A DNA stretch of 6,608 nucleotides from an uncultured Erysipelotrichaceae bacterium (lineage in GTDB: Bacteria > Bacillota_I > Bacilli_A > RFN20 > CAG-826), in NCBI GenBank assembly GCA_902793515.1, contig CADBDO010000044.1:1-6608 (forward strand), given 5' to 3'. Made by a program: the position numbers and the translations under genes. Of this stretch, positions 1 to 5,195 are shown one piece after another. The notes beneath the pieces were generated by a model. The model searched no databases and was not told the DNA's origin. It saw only the letters and a list, made by a program, of their open reading frames with translations. Numbering within the stretch: the stretch's first letter is position 1; every line of letters begins with the position of its first letter.

Positions 1-1040
1 TTGACGAGTCGATCAACGAGAGCGCCGTTTCCTGGAATAGCGTTGCTTGAGAAGACGATGGTATCGCCTGGGATGATGCGGATATTCTTATGCTCTCCAC
101 GTGAAATCCTTGACAAAGCCGCCATGGATTCGCCTTGGGAGCCTGTGCAGATGATGCAGATTTCGTTCGATTTGTAGGAACGAACCATGTCATCCGAGAT
201 GATCGCGGAATCTGGAACTTTGATGTAGCCGTATTTGCGGGCGATGGTCATGGTGTTTTCCATCGATCTACCAAGGATGCAGATCTTTCTGCCATGGCTC
301 ACGGCCGCTTCGACGACTTGCTGGATACGGTTGATGTTGCTAGAGAAGGTCGAGACGATGATACGGGCATTAGCCTGATCGAAGACTTCCTCAACGCCAG
401 AACGGACGTTCTTCTCGGAAGGAGTGTATCCTTCGATTTCGGCGTTCGTGGAATCGGCCATAAGGAGGTCAACGCCTTCTTGTCCGAGTTTGGCTAATTT
501 GGCGATCTCGAATTGAGGTCCGACAGGGGTGAGGTCGACTTTGAAGTCACCAGTCTCGATGATTCTTCCCTGCTTGGTGTCGATACAGATGCCATAGCTA
601 TCAGGGATGGAGTGGGTGACTCTGAAGAAAGAGACTTTGAAGTCTTCGCCGATTGGGATGACGGTGTCGCTGTCATACTCGACGATTTTGACTTCCTCGC
701 GGATACGGGCATCCTCAAGCTTGTGCCTGATTAAAGCGGCAGCAAGTCTTGGGGCGTAGATCACAGGGATATAGACGCTCCTGACAAGGAAAGGAATACC
801 ACCGATATGGTCTTCATGACCATGGGTGATGAAAAGGGCTTTGATTTTGTTTCTGTTGTTCCTGAGATAAGTGTAATCAGGAATGACGTAATCGACGCCT
901 GGGAGGTTCGATTCAGGGAAGCGGACGCCGGCATCAACCAAAATGATTGAGCGTTCAGTCTCAAAACAGTAGGTGTTCTTACCTACTTCTCCTAAACCGC
1001 CTAAGGCGAAGATGTTGACTGGTGAATTAAAACTCGGCAT
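1..1040 (-). CDS. rnj: Ribonuclease J, 5' part (C-terminus off left edge)
   Basis: RNase J is a metallo-beta-lactamase/beta-CASP ribonuclease with 5'-to-3' exonuclease and endonuclease activity, central to mRNA decay and rRNA maturation in Bacillota. My reverse-strand translation gives 346 codons from ATG at 1040 with no stop; family members are about 550 residues, so roughly 200 are missing. Residues 8-22 carry the N-terminal FALGGLGEVGKN pattern. THGHEDHIGG (72-81) is the zinc-binding HxHxDH motif. H143 (VTHSIPD), TGDFK (163-167) and ADSTNAE (195-201) follow as expected. The beta-CASP part holds STFSSNINRIQQ (230-241) and TGSQGESMAALSRI (299-312). The usual QGEPM reads QGESM here, and PGNE reads PGNG near the edge. 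AAGAGG lies 8 nt before the ATG, supporting this start. Assignment to J1 or J2 is not possible from this part. Confidence 0.96.
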   Translation of the reverse strand, partial: MPSFNSPVNIFALGGLGEVGKNTYCFETERSIILVDAGVRFPESNLPGVDYVIPDYTYLRNNRNKIKALFITHGHEDHIGGIPFLVRSVYIPVIYAPRLAAALIRHKLEDARIREEVKIVEYDSDTVIPIGEDFKVSFFRVTHSIPDSYGICIDTKQGRIIETGDFKVDLTPVGPQFEIAKLAKLGQEGVDLLMADSTNAEIEGYTPSEKNVRSGVEEVFDQANARIIVSTFSSNINRIQQVVEAAVSHGRKICILGRSMENTMTIARKYGYIKVPDSAIISDDMVRSYKSNEICIICTGSQGESMAALSRISRGEHKNIRIIPGDTIVFSSNAIPGNGALVDRLV

Positions 1041-1059
1041 TAAATAAACCTCTTAAAGC

Positions 1060-1080
1060 GACAAGAAATATGTGCTCGTC
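1060..1080 (-). promoter_or_regulatory. Stem-loop in the RNase J mRNA leader
   Basis: On the minus strand GACGAG and CTTGTC can pair (6 bp with one G-U) around a 9-nt loop. It begins about 5 nt downstream of the transcription start predicted from the extended -10, and ends shortly before the AAGAGG ribosome-binding site. It could slow 5'-end attack or take part in autoregulation. This is inference: the stem is short and may be chance. Confidence 0.3.
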
Positions 1081-1091
1081 AGGTCAACTAA

Positions 1092-1100
1092 ACTATAGCA
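1092..1100 (-). promoter_or_regulatory. Extended -10 promoter of RNase J gene
   Basis: The minus strand reads TGCTATAGT, an extended -10 (TGnTATAAT, one mismatch), about 50 nt before the RNase J ATG. No good -35 lies 16-18 nt upstream, only T-rich sequence, which is tolerable for an extended -10. The predicted start near 1085 gives a leader of about 45 nt. No clear terminator separates this from the upstream membrane-protein gene, so read-through may add to expression. Confidence 0.55.
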
Positions 1101-1129
1101 TCTTTTTTTCTAAAGAAAACAAAGACTGC

Positions 1130-2074
1130 TTATGAAAGCGGTTCCGCCTCTTTTTTGTCTTCCTTTTTGGACATGATGGCCAAACTAAAGATGAAGTTTA
1201 GCCACATGGCAAGAAGAGGGCCGATGGCAAGTAGCCTTGGGCTGACGTTAAGGCTTGAGAAGAAATCGATTGGGAAGATGCCCTGAAGGTTATCAGAGAC
1301 ATAGTAGCCAGTGAAGGTCATGTCAGCGATAAGGACGTAAAGGGAAAGAACGGTCACGACACCAAGAGAGATGTAGCGGGCCATATTGATTCCCTTCTTT
1401 GGAAGATCTTTCTCTCGTGAGAGGAAGAGATAGAGCTCGTGGCAAAGGAGAATCGCATTGCCAACGATCATGAGGAGATAGAGAGGGACAGTGTGTCCGA
1501 ACGTTGGAGTGGTGAAGTCGATGTAGTTGCCAACAAGAAGCAAGGCAGCAAGGAAATATTCCTCAATCCAAACGTAGACAAAACCAAGGATTCTTGAAAG
1601 GACAGTCAACCAGGTTGGTTTCTGATATCCCCTGCAAATCAAAGGTATTTTTTCTAAAATCCACTCTTTTTTGAGGAGGATAAGGATGCCTAAACCAATC
1701 ATGACAACGTCGATCAAGATGACGTCGATTGGGAAGAGGAAGGAGACGTATCCAAACTCATAATGGCCAAGGATCAAGTTGATGATGAGAAGAATAAGAA
1801 TAAGGCCACCGGCAATGATGAAACCAAAGCCATTTCCTTTGAGGCCCTTGGCTCTTTTCTTTTCGTCGGCTTGGTGAGTGAGGAAATAATAGGCGAATAA
1901 AAGGTAGGTCACCATGAAGTAGCTAAGGAACATTGGGGCTACTTTGAAGATCTGCCTGAAGGTGGCGATATCGGCCATGAAGAGGTGGAAGCCTTGGAAG
2001 AAGGATAAGGCTGCCAAGACATAAAGAACGATTTCAATGATGAAAGCAGCGATTGGCTTTAAAGACTTGCTCAT
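1130..2074 (-). CDS. Polytopic membrane protein, 8 predicted helices, unknown function
   Basis: I do not recognise this 314-residue protein. Hydrophobic segments lie near residues 8-28, 45-66, 82-103, 110-134, 162-182, 196-219, 233-255 and 280-302. Positive charge sits at the N-terminus, in the 2-3, 4-5 and 6-7 loops (HQADEKKRAKGLK, KKEWILEK, REKDLPKK) and in the tail (KKEDKKE), so both ends should be cytoplasmic. The longest outer loop, about residues 255-279, lies between helices 7 and 8. No transporter signature, catalytic motif or nucleotide-binding site is visible. Its ATG overlaps the stop of the upstream phosphoesterase gene (ATGA), and AAGGAG lies 8 nt before it, so the two should be co-translated. 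It may anchor or work with the lipoprotein phosphoesterase; this rests on context only. Confidence 0.85.
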   Translation of the reverse strand: MSKSLKPIAAFIIEIVLYVLAALSFFQGFHLFMADIATFRQIFKVAPMFLSYFMVTYLLFAYYFLTHQADEKKRAKGLKGNGFGFIIAGGLILILLIINLILGHYEFGYVSFLFPIDVILIDVVMIGLGILILLKKEWILEKIPLICRGYQKPTWLTVLSRILGFVYVWIEEYFLAALLLVGNYIDFTTPTFGHTVPLYLLMIVGNAILLCHELYLFLSREKDLPKKGINMARYISLGVVTVLSLYVLIADMTFTGYYVSDNLQGIFPIDFFSSLNVSPRLLAIGPLLAMWLNFIFSLAIMSKKEDKKEAEPLS

Positions 2075-3108
2075 AAGTTGTTCTCCTTCCAGGTAAGTGG
2101 GCTAGAAGCGACTTCTTTGGTGCTATAGTCGATGACAAGGTGCTCTAAATCGAAAGTGCCTCCCTTGTGTAGGGTATAGATAGCGCATCCAGTTAAGGTC
2201 GTGCCATCTTTTTCGGTGTTATAGAGCTCGGTGTTGGCTTTGACGCCATAACCATAAACGATGTTGTCATATTTCCAGACGATGTCGTTTGAGTGGTCAT
2301 GTCCGAAGAACATGCCTTTCAAATTTCTTTCTTTGGCGGCTTTAACGAATTTTGAATCGTGCTCGCCAGGGCAGAATTTCTCGTCTTTGATGCCTCCAAT
2401 GACGGTTCCCTTTTCTTCGAATTCATGAATCTCGGTCGTTGGGATATGAAGGAAAGCGAGGGCAGGGGTGTAGGCGCCGTCTTTCTTGGCGGAGTCAGCC
2501 TCTTGCTTATACCATTCGACCTGATTGTCGTGAATGAAATCGTAGTCGTAAGTACCGCCTTCTTGAATGAGGTTGTGGGTGTCGATGTTATAAAGCTGCC
2601 AGCCTAGTTCGTTTCCCCATTTGACGTTGATGACGTAATTCGAGAAACCGTCAACTTCGTCTTCTTTGTTGATCTTCTCTGGCAAGAGGGCGTTCTTGTA
2701 GTTTGAAGAAGATACGTGGTGATTCATCCAGGCTATGCTCCAGTCGCCATCGTAATCGTGGTTACCAAAGGTAAAAGCCCATGGGATGTTGAAACTATCG
2801 ATAAGGTCGTAGAGGGTGGTGGCTATCTTTTTGCTAGCAAGCAAAAGGGAATCTCCTGTGACTTCAAGAAGATCGATGTGTCCATATTTCTCCTTGGCCA
2901 CGTTGATGGTGTTCGTCAGGTAGTCAGAAGCCTCTTTGATGTTGGTGGTGTAGTTCCAGTGGATGTCAGTCAACTGAAGGACGTTAAAATCCCCCTCACC
3001 GGCGGCCGTTAACTCAATTTCGTATTTGTCTCCGGTGATTTGCCCGGTTCCAGCACACGAGAAAAGAAAAGGCATCAGTGAGATTAATGCAAATCTTTTG
3101 TTTTTCAT
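2071..3108 (-). CDS. Calcineurin-like metallophosphoesterase, predicted lipoprotein
   Basis: A 345-residue metal-dependent phosphoesterase. Residues 1-18 form a lipoprotein signal: basic MKNKR, a hydrophobic stretch, then FLFSCAG with Cys18 as the likely lipidated residue, placing the enzyme on the outer face of the membrane. The metal-binding blocks appear in order: LTDIH (D48, H50), TGD (D86), FGNHDYD (N116, H117), a histidine in AFLHIP (H221) and GHDH (H270, H272), so the active site looks complete. The LQLTDIH...GNHD...GHDH layout is closest to the Dcr2/purple-acid-phosphatase-like group of Metallophos proteins, whose substrates vary; the substrate here is unknown. It overlaps the downstream 8-helix gene by 4 bp. 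There is no convincing Shine-Dalgarno, and a -10 hexamer ends only 9 nt before the ATG, suggesting a nearly leaderless mRNA. The signal peptide supports this start. Confidence 0.92.
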   Translation of the reverse strand: MKNKRFALISLMPFLFSCAGTGQITGDKYEIELTAAGEGDFNVLQLTDIHWNYTTNIKEASDYLTNTINVAKEKYGHIDLLEVTGDSLLLASKKIATTLYDLIDSFNIPWAFTFGNHDYDGDWSIAWMNHHVSSSNYKNALLPEKINKEDEVDGFSNYVINVKWGNELGWQLYNIDTHNLIQEGGTYDYDFIHDNQVEWYKQEADSAKKDGAYTPALAFLHIPTTEIHEFEEKGTVIGGIKDEKFCPGEHDSKFVKAAKERNLKGMFFGHDHSNDIVWKYDNIVYGYGVKANTELYNTEKDGTTLTGCAIYTLHKGGTFDLEHLVIDYSTKEVASSPLTWKENNL

Positions 3109-3113
3109 GATGA

Positions 3114-3143
3114 CCCAATTGTATCTTTTTAAGGAAAATTGGG
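3114..3143. repeat. Inverted repeat over lipoprotein-gene promoter (operator-like)
   Basis: CCCAATT (3114-3120) and AATTGGG (3137-3143) form a perfect 7-bp inverted repeat with 16 bp between. One arm shares the GGG of the -35 hexamer and the other overlaps most of the -10 hexamer. Arm centres are 23 bp apart, about two helical turns, which fits a dimeric repressor or activator on one DNA face. It could also be a weak hairpin after def, but no T-tract follows on the minus strand. Confidence 0.4.
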
Positions 3144-3146
3144 CAA
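3118..3146 (-). promoter_or_regulatory. Promoter of phosphoesterase/membrane-protein operon
   Basis: The minus strand reads TTGCCC (3141-3146), 17 nt, then TACAAT (3118-3123). Both are good sigma-A-type matches at ideal spacing. The -10 ends 9 nt before the ATG at 3108, so transcription should start about 2-4 nt before the start codon. That explains the lack of a Shine-Dalgarno. The promoter lies in the 48-bp gap after def, so the operon can be transcribed independently of def. Confidence 0.65.
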
Positions 3147-3159
3147 TATAATCTAAAGA

Positions 3160-3711
3160 TTAAATAGCGACAGAATCAGGAAGCTCTTTGAATGGATTCT
3201 GTTTATCGATGCGGTCGTAGAAAAGGATGCCGTTTAGGTGATCGATTTCGTGTTGGAGAACAATCGCATCATAACCGATAGCCCTGATCTCGACATCTTG
3301 GCCCTTTAAAGCGTCATAAGCCTTAACGGTGATCTTGAACGCTCTATAGGCGTAGCCAGGATGTTCCCCATCAACGCTTAAGCAGCCTTCCCCGTTAGCG
3401 AGATAGCATTGTCTCACCGATTGGGAGACGATGACTGGGTTGACGAGTTGATATTCGATATATTGGCCATCTTCTTCCCCGGTTGGGTAATAGATGACGA
3501 GCATGCGTTTGTTGATACCGATCTGAGGCGCGGCTAAACCGACTCCTTCACGGACCGATGGATTCTTCTCACGGAAGGCTGGGTCTTGGGAATCTTTGAG
3601 GTATTGGCTCATCTCATCGAGGATGGCTTTGATCTCTTTGGACCTAGGATCTTCAACGGGAGCGCATCTGCTATGTAAGCTTTTGGCGGTGTCCTTAACG
3701 ATTTTAAGCAT
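3160..3711 (-). CDS. def: Peptide deformylase
   Basis: Removes the formyl group from the N-terminal methionine of nascent proteins, a cytosolic Fe(II)/metal hydrolase acting at the ribosome. All three family motifs are intact in this 183-residue protein: GVGLAAPQIG (56-65), EGCLSV (108-113, metal ligand Cys110) and QHEIDH (153-158, ligands H154 and H158, catalytic E155). Length and the insert before motif 1 suit the Gram-positive (type 2) branch. The first codon is ATG at 3711. No Shine-Dalgarno precedes it, but an extended -10 ends 6 nt upstream, so the mRNA probably begins at or beside the A of the ATG. It is divergent from ylbF across 45 bp. Its stop is followed after 51 bp by the lipoprotein gene on the same strand, which has its own promoter. 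Confidence 0.97.
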   Translation of the reverse strand: MLKIVKDTAKSLHSRCAPVEDPRSKEIKAILDEMSQYLKDSQDPAFREKNPSVREGVGLAAPQIGINKRMLVIYYPTGEEDGQYIEYQLVNPVIVSQSVRQCYLANGEGCLSVDGEHPGYAYRAFKITVKAYDALKGQDVEIRAIGYDAIVLQHEIDHLNGILFYDRIDKQNPFKELPDSVAI

Positions 3712-3717
3712 GTGGAT

Positions 3718-3746
3718 ATTGTATCATGAAAGAGGAAAAATGCTTA
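3718..3746 (-). promoter_or_regulatory. Promoter of def (extended -10, leaderless)
   Basis: The minus strand reads TGATACAAT (3718-3726), an extended -10 with a single mismatch. Seventeen nt upstream is TAAGCA (3741-3746), a poor -35 match (3 of 6). Only 6 nt (ATCCAC) separate the -10 from the def ATG, so a start 7 nt downstream would fall on the A of the start codon. The upstream part overlaps the 17-bp palindrome before ylbF. Confidence 0.55.
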
Positions 3747-3756
3747 AAATAAGCAT
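3740..3756. repeat. 17-bp perfect palindrome between def and ylbF
   Basis: ATGCTTAAAATAAGCAT has two 7-bp arms (ATGCTTA / TAAGCAT) around AAA and abuts the ylbF ATG at 3757. It covers the ylbF -10-like TAAAAT and the weak -35 region of def, so a protein bound there could govern both genes. If instead transcribed, it would form a small hairpin right before the ylbF start codon. Confidence 0.45.
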
Positions 3757-3760
3757 ATGA
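3740..3760 (+). CDS. Possible 6-codon upstream ORF before ylbF
   Basis: ATG at 3740 opens a reading frame MLKISI that ends with TGA at 3758-3760, overlapping the ylbF ATG as ATGA. AGAGG (3731-3735) precedes it at a rather short 4 nt. If transcription starts upstream of 3731, ribosomes could load here and pass to ylbF by coupling. This competes with the leaderless model for ylbF, in which this region is not transcribed. It is very short and could be chance. Confidence 0.15.
   Translation: MLKISI
3745..3750 (+). promoter_or_regulatory. Candidate -10 of ylbF operon (leaderless)
   Basis: TAAAAT (3745-3750) matches TATAAT at 5 of 6 positions and ends 6 nt before the ylbF ATG, the same spacing as in def. 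No good -35 is seen at 16-18 nt, so the call is weak. An alternative -10, TATCAT at 3722-3727, overlaps the opposing def -10 and would give a leader of about 23 nt. Confidence 0.35.
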
Positions 3761-4122
3761 ACATTTCCCTAAGCAAGTCATTGGATGGTCTCAAGAGTGC
3801 CATCGAGCAGGATGAGAGGGTCATCAGACTCAACGAATTAGAGAAGAAACTCTATGAGGATCCTTCCCTTTTAGAACTCGTCAAAAAGAAAGATGACCTC
3901 GAGAGGGAATATAGTTCCATCCTTTCCTACAAGGACAAGAATAGCGAAGAGGCCATGAAGGTCGCCAAAGCCCTCCATGAAGCGAAAGCGGAACTCGATT
4001 CCTATCCTCTTGCGAAGGAATACACCGAGGCCTTCATCAAGGTCAGAGACCTCTACATGGAGATCGATGACATCATCTTCGGACCTTATAGGAAGAAGAC
4101 CCTTTCGAGCGAAGCAAAATGA
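3757..4122 (+). CDS. ylbF: YlbF/YmcA-family protein
   Basis: A 121-residue, highly charged, almost wholly helical protein of the YlbF/YmcA (Com_YlbF, DUF964) family. Visible features are an N-terminal helix around residues 5-32, EDPSLLELVKKKDDLEREY (34-52), a second long helix with repeated Ala/Glu/Lys (62-80) and a C-terminal helix (87-108). In Bacillus subtilis YlbF acts with YmcA and YaaT as a specificity factor for RNase Y-dependent mRNA maturation and is needed for competence and sporulation. That role is family knowledge, not shown here. The assignment leans on position: it precedes rsmD and coaD as in Bacillus, although ylbG is absent. It is somewhat shorter than the Bacillus protein. 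It overlaps rsmD by 4 bp (ATGA). No Shine-Dalgarno sits at a normal distance from the ATG. Confidence 0.8.
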   Translation: MNISLSKSLDGLKSAIEQDERVIRLNELEKKLYEDPSLLELVKKKDDLEREYSSILSYKDKNSEEAMKVAKALHEAKAELDSYPLAKEYTEAFIKVRDLYMEIDDIIFGPYRKKTLSSEAK

Positions 4123-4652
4123 TTAAAGTTGTCAGTGGCAAATATAGGACAAGGAACTTAGAGGTTCCGCCTCACTTAGAGGTCCCAAGCAAATCCGTCG
4201 TCCGCACAGGGATGATGAACGCTTTGAGCATGGACCTTCCTGGCTCAGTTTGCCTTGATCTTTTCGCTGGCTCTGGAGCCCTTGGGATCGAGGCGCTTTC
4301 TAGGGGCGCAAAGTTCTGCTATTTCTGTGACTTAGATGGCACCTCAGTTGAGGTCATCAAGAAGAACCTAAGCACACTCAAAGAAACGAACGCGAAGGTA
4401 ATCCATAGCGATTTTGCAGGGGTTTTGAATAATTTTGCTGACAAATATGACATCGTTTTCCTTGATCCGCCATATGCGATGAAAGATGTCTACAAAGACG
4501 TTCCTCGCTTCCTCATCGAGAAGGATAGGCTCACCAAAAACGGGGTAGTGGTCCTTGAGTATGAAGGCGAAGTTGAGGCACCAAAAGAACTATTCTCCCG
4601 CTTTAGGGAGTATCATTATGGCAGGACCAAGGTAATGATCCTTTGGAGGTAA
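4119..4652 (+). CDS. rsmD: 16S rRNA (guanine-N2)-methyltransferase RsmD
   Basis: An S-adenosylmethionine-dependent methyltransferase that modifies the guanine equivalent to E. coli G966 in 16S rRNA. The 177-residue length is typical. The N-terminus MIKVVSGKYRTRNLEVP matches the family opening. The SAM-binding motif DLFAGSGALGIEAL covers 47-60, the acidic residue at the end of strand 2 lies in CDLDG (70-74), and the catalytic DPPY is at 116-119. The end YGRTKVMIL (167-175) is also typical. The region normally like RPTTDRVRETLFN reads VPSKSVVRTGMMN (22-34), so the conserved Asp and Glu are missing. Translation is likely coupled to ylbF through the ATGA overlap, since the upstream Shine-Dalgarno is weak. 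The stop is 2 nt before the coaD ATG. Confidence 0.94.
   Translation: MIKVVSGKYRTRNLEVPPHLEVPSKSVVRTGMMNALSMDLPGSVCLDLFAGSGALGIEALSRGAKFCYFCDLDGTSVEVIKKNLSTLKETNAKVIHSDFAGVLNNFADKYDIVFLDPPYAMKDVYKDVPRFLIEKDRLTKNGVVVLEYEGEVEAPKELFSRFREYHYGRTKVMILWR
4645..4650 (+). promoter_or_regulatory. Ribosome-binding site that fixes the coaD start
   Basis: GGAGGT lies 4 nt before ATG 4655, a strong Shine-Dalgarno inside the last rsmD codons. It rules out the in-frame TTG at 4643, which overlaps or precedes this site and would add four residues not seen in the family. Confidence 0.85.
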
Positions 4653-4654
4653 TT

Positions 4655-5131
4655 ATGAGAAAAGCCGTATACGCTGGTTCATTCGACCCAATCACCAATG
4701 GCCACTTGGAGGTTCTCAAAAGGTCTTTGAAGATCTTTGACCAGGTTTATCTCCTTTTAGCCGTCAACCCAAAGAAGAGCGGCGCTTTCACGACCGAAGA
4801 GAGACTTGAGATGATGAGGGAAGCCGTCAAGGATATGCCTAACGTCATCGTCGATTATTACGATGGCCTTACCGTCGACTATTGCAAGAAGGTCGGCGCC
4901 CCATCGATTATCAGAGGCTTGCGTGCCGTCACCGATTTCGAATATGAGTTCCAGCTTGCCGCTGCGAATGAATTCGCCGCACCTGATGTCGATATGGTCT
5001 TCTTCATGGCCAGAAAAGAAGAGAACTTCGTCTCCTCTAGCTCCGTCCTTGAATTGAGAAAAGGCGGGGTGGATGTCTCTTCCCTTGTCCCTCCAACCGT
5101 CATCAAGATGTTTGAGAAGAAGGGCTTATAA
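4655..5131 (+). CDS. coaD: Phosphopantetheine adenylyltransferase
   Basis: Catalyses the fourth step of coenzyme A synthesis, 4'-phosphopantetheine + ATP to dephospho-CoA + PPi, in the cytosol. From ATG 4655 the protein has 158 residues, matching the family. GSFDPITNGH (8-17) holds the nucleotidyltransferase TxGH motif. NPKKSGAFTTEER (38-50) is the usual lysine-bearing loop and helix. RGLRAVTDFEYE (87-98) binds ATP and substrate, and VSSSSVLEL (126-134) corresponds to the ISSS motif. All key residues appear intact. It is the last gene of the ylbF-rsmD-coaD operon and is followed 21 nt later by a strong terminator. The pairing with rsmD is common in Bacillota. Confidence 0.97.
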   Translation: MRKAVYAGSFDPITNGHLEVLKRSLKIFDQVYLLLAVNPKKSGAFTTEERLEMMREAVKDMPNVIVDYYDGLTVDYCKKVGAPSIIRGLRAVTDFEYEFQLAAANEFAAPDVDMVFFMARKEENFVSSSSVLELRKGGVDVSSLVPPTVIKMFEKKGL

Positions 5132-5152
5132 CCCTTTCCTTATATATAAAAG

Positions 5153-5182
5153 AAAAACGAGGTCGTGATTGGCCTCGTTTTT
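5153..5182. terminator. Bidirectional intrinsic terminator
   Basis: AAAAACGAGG (5153-5162) and CCTCGTTTTT (5173-5182) form a perfect 10-bp stem. Inside it, TC and GG can add a U-G and a C-G pair, leaving a 6-nt loop. T-runs on both sides make it work on each strand: it ends the coaD operon on plus and the 312-residue gene (stop at 5196) on minus. Confidence 0.92.
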
Positions 5183-5195
5183 GATTTGCTTTTGA

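Noticed and set aside
135..964. Plus- and minus-strand ORFs of 67-120 codons at 135-497, 494-718, 513-734 and 761-964.
   Set aside because: They are antisense or out of frame to RNase J, whose continuous minus-strand frame with all family motifs covers 1-1040; none has a ribosome-binding site or recognisable motif.
1104..1120. AT-only inverted repeat TTTTCT-TT-AGAAAA after the membrane-protein gene, as a terminator.
   Set aside because: No GC pairs, a 2-nt loop and no T-tract beyond the stem; it is poly-A/T symmetry upstream of the RNase J -10.
2359..3012. Plus-strand ORFs at 2359-2607 and 2716-3012.
   Set aside because: Antisense to the phosphoesterase gene, with no homology pattern or ribosome-binding site.
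3114..3143. The CCCAATT/AATTGGG repeat as a terminator for def.
   Set aside because: AT-rich 7-bp stem with a 16-nt loop and no T-tract on the minus strand; its overlap with a good promoter fits an operator better.
4643..4654. TTG at 4643 as the coaD start.
   Set aside because: It precedes or overlaps the GGAGGT that serves ATG 4655 and adds residues not seen in CoaD proteins.
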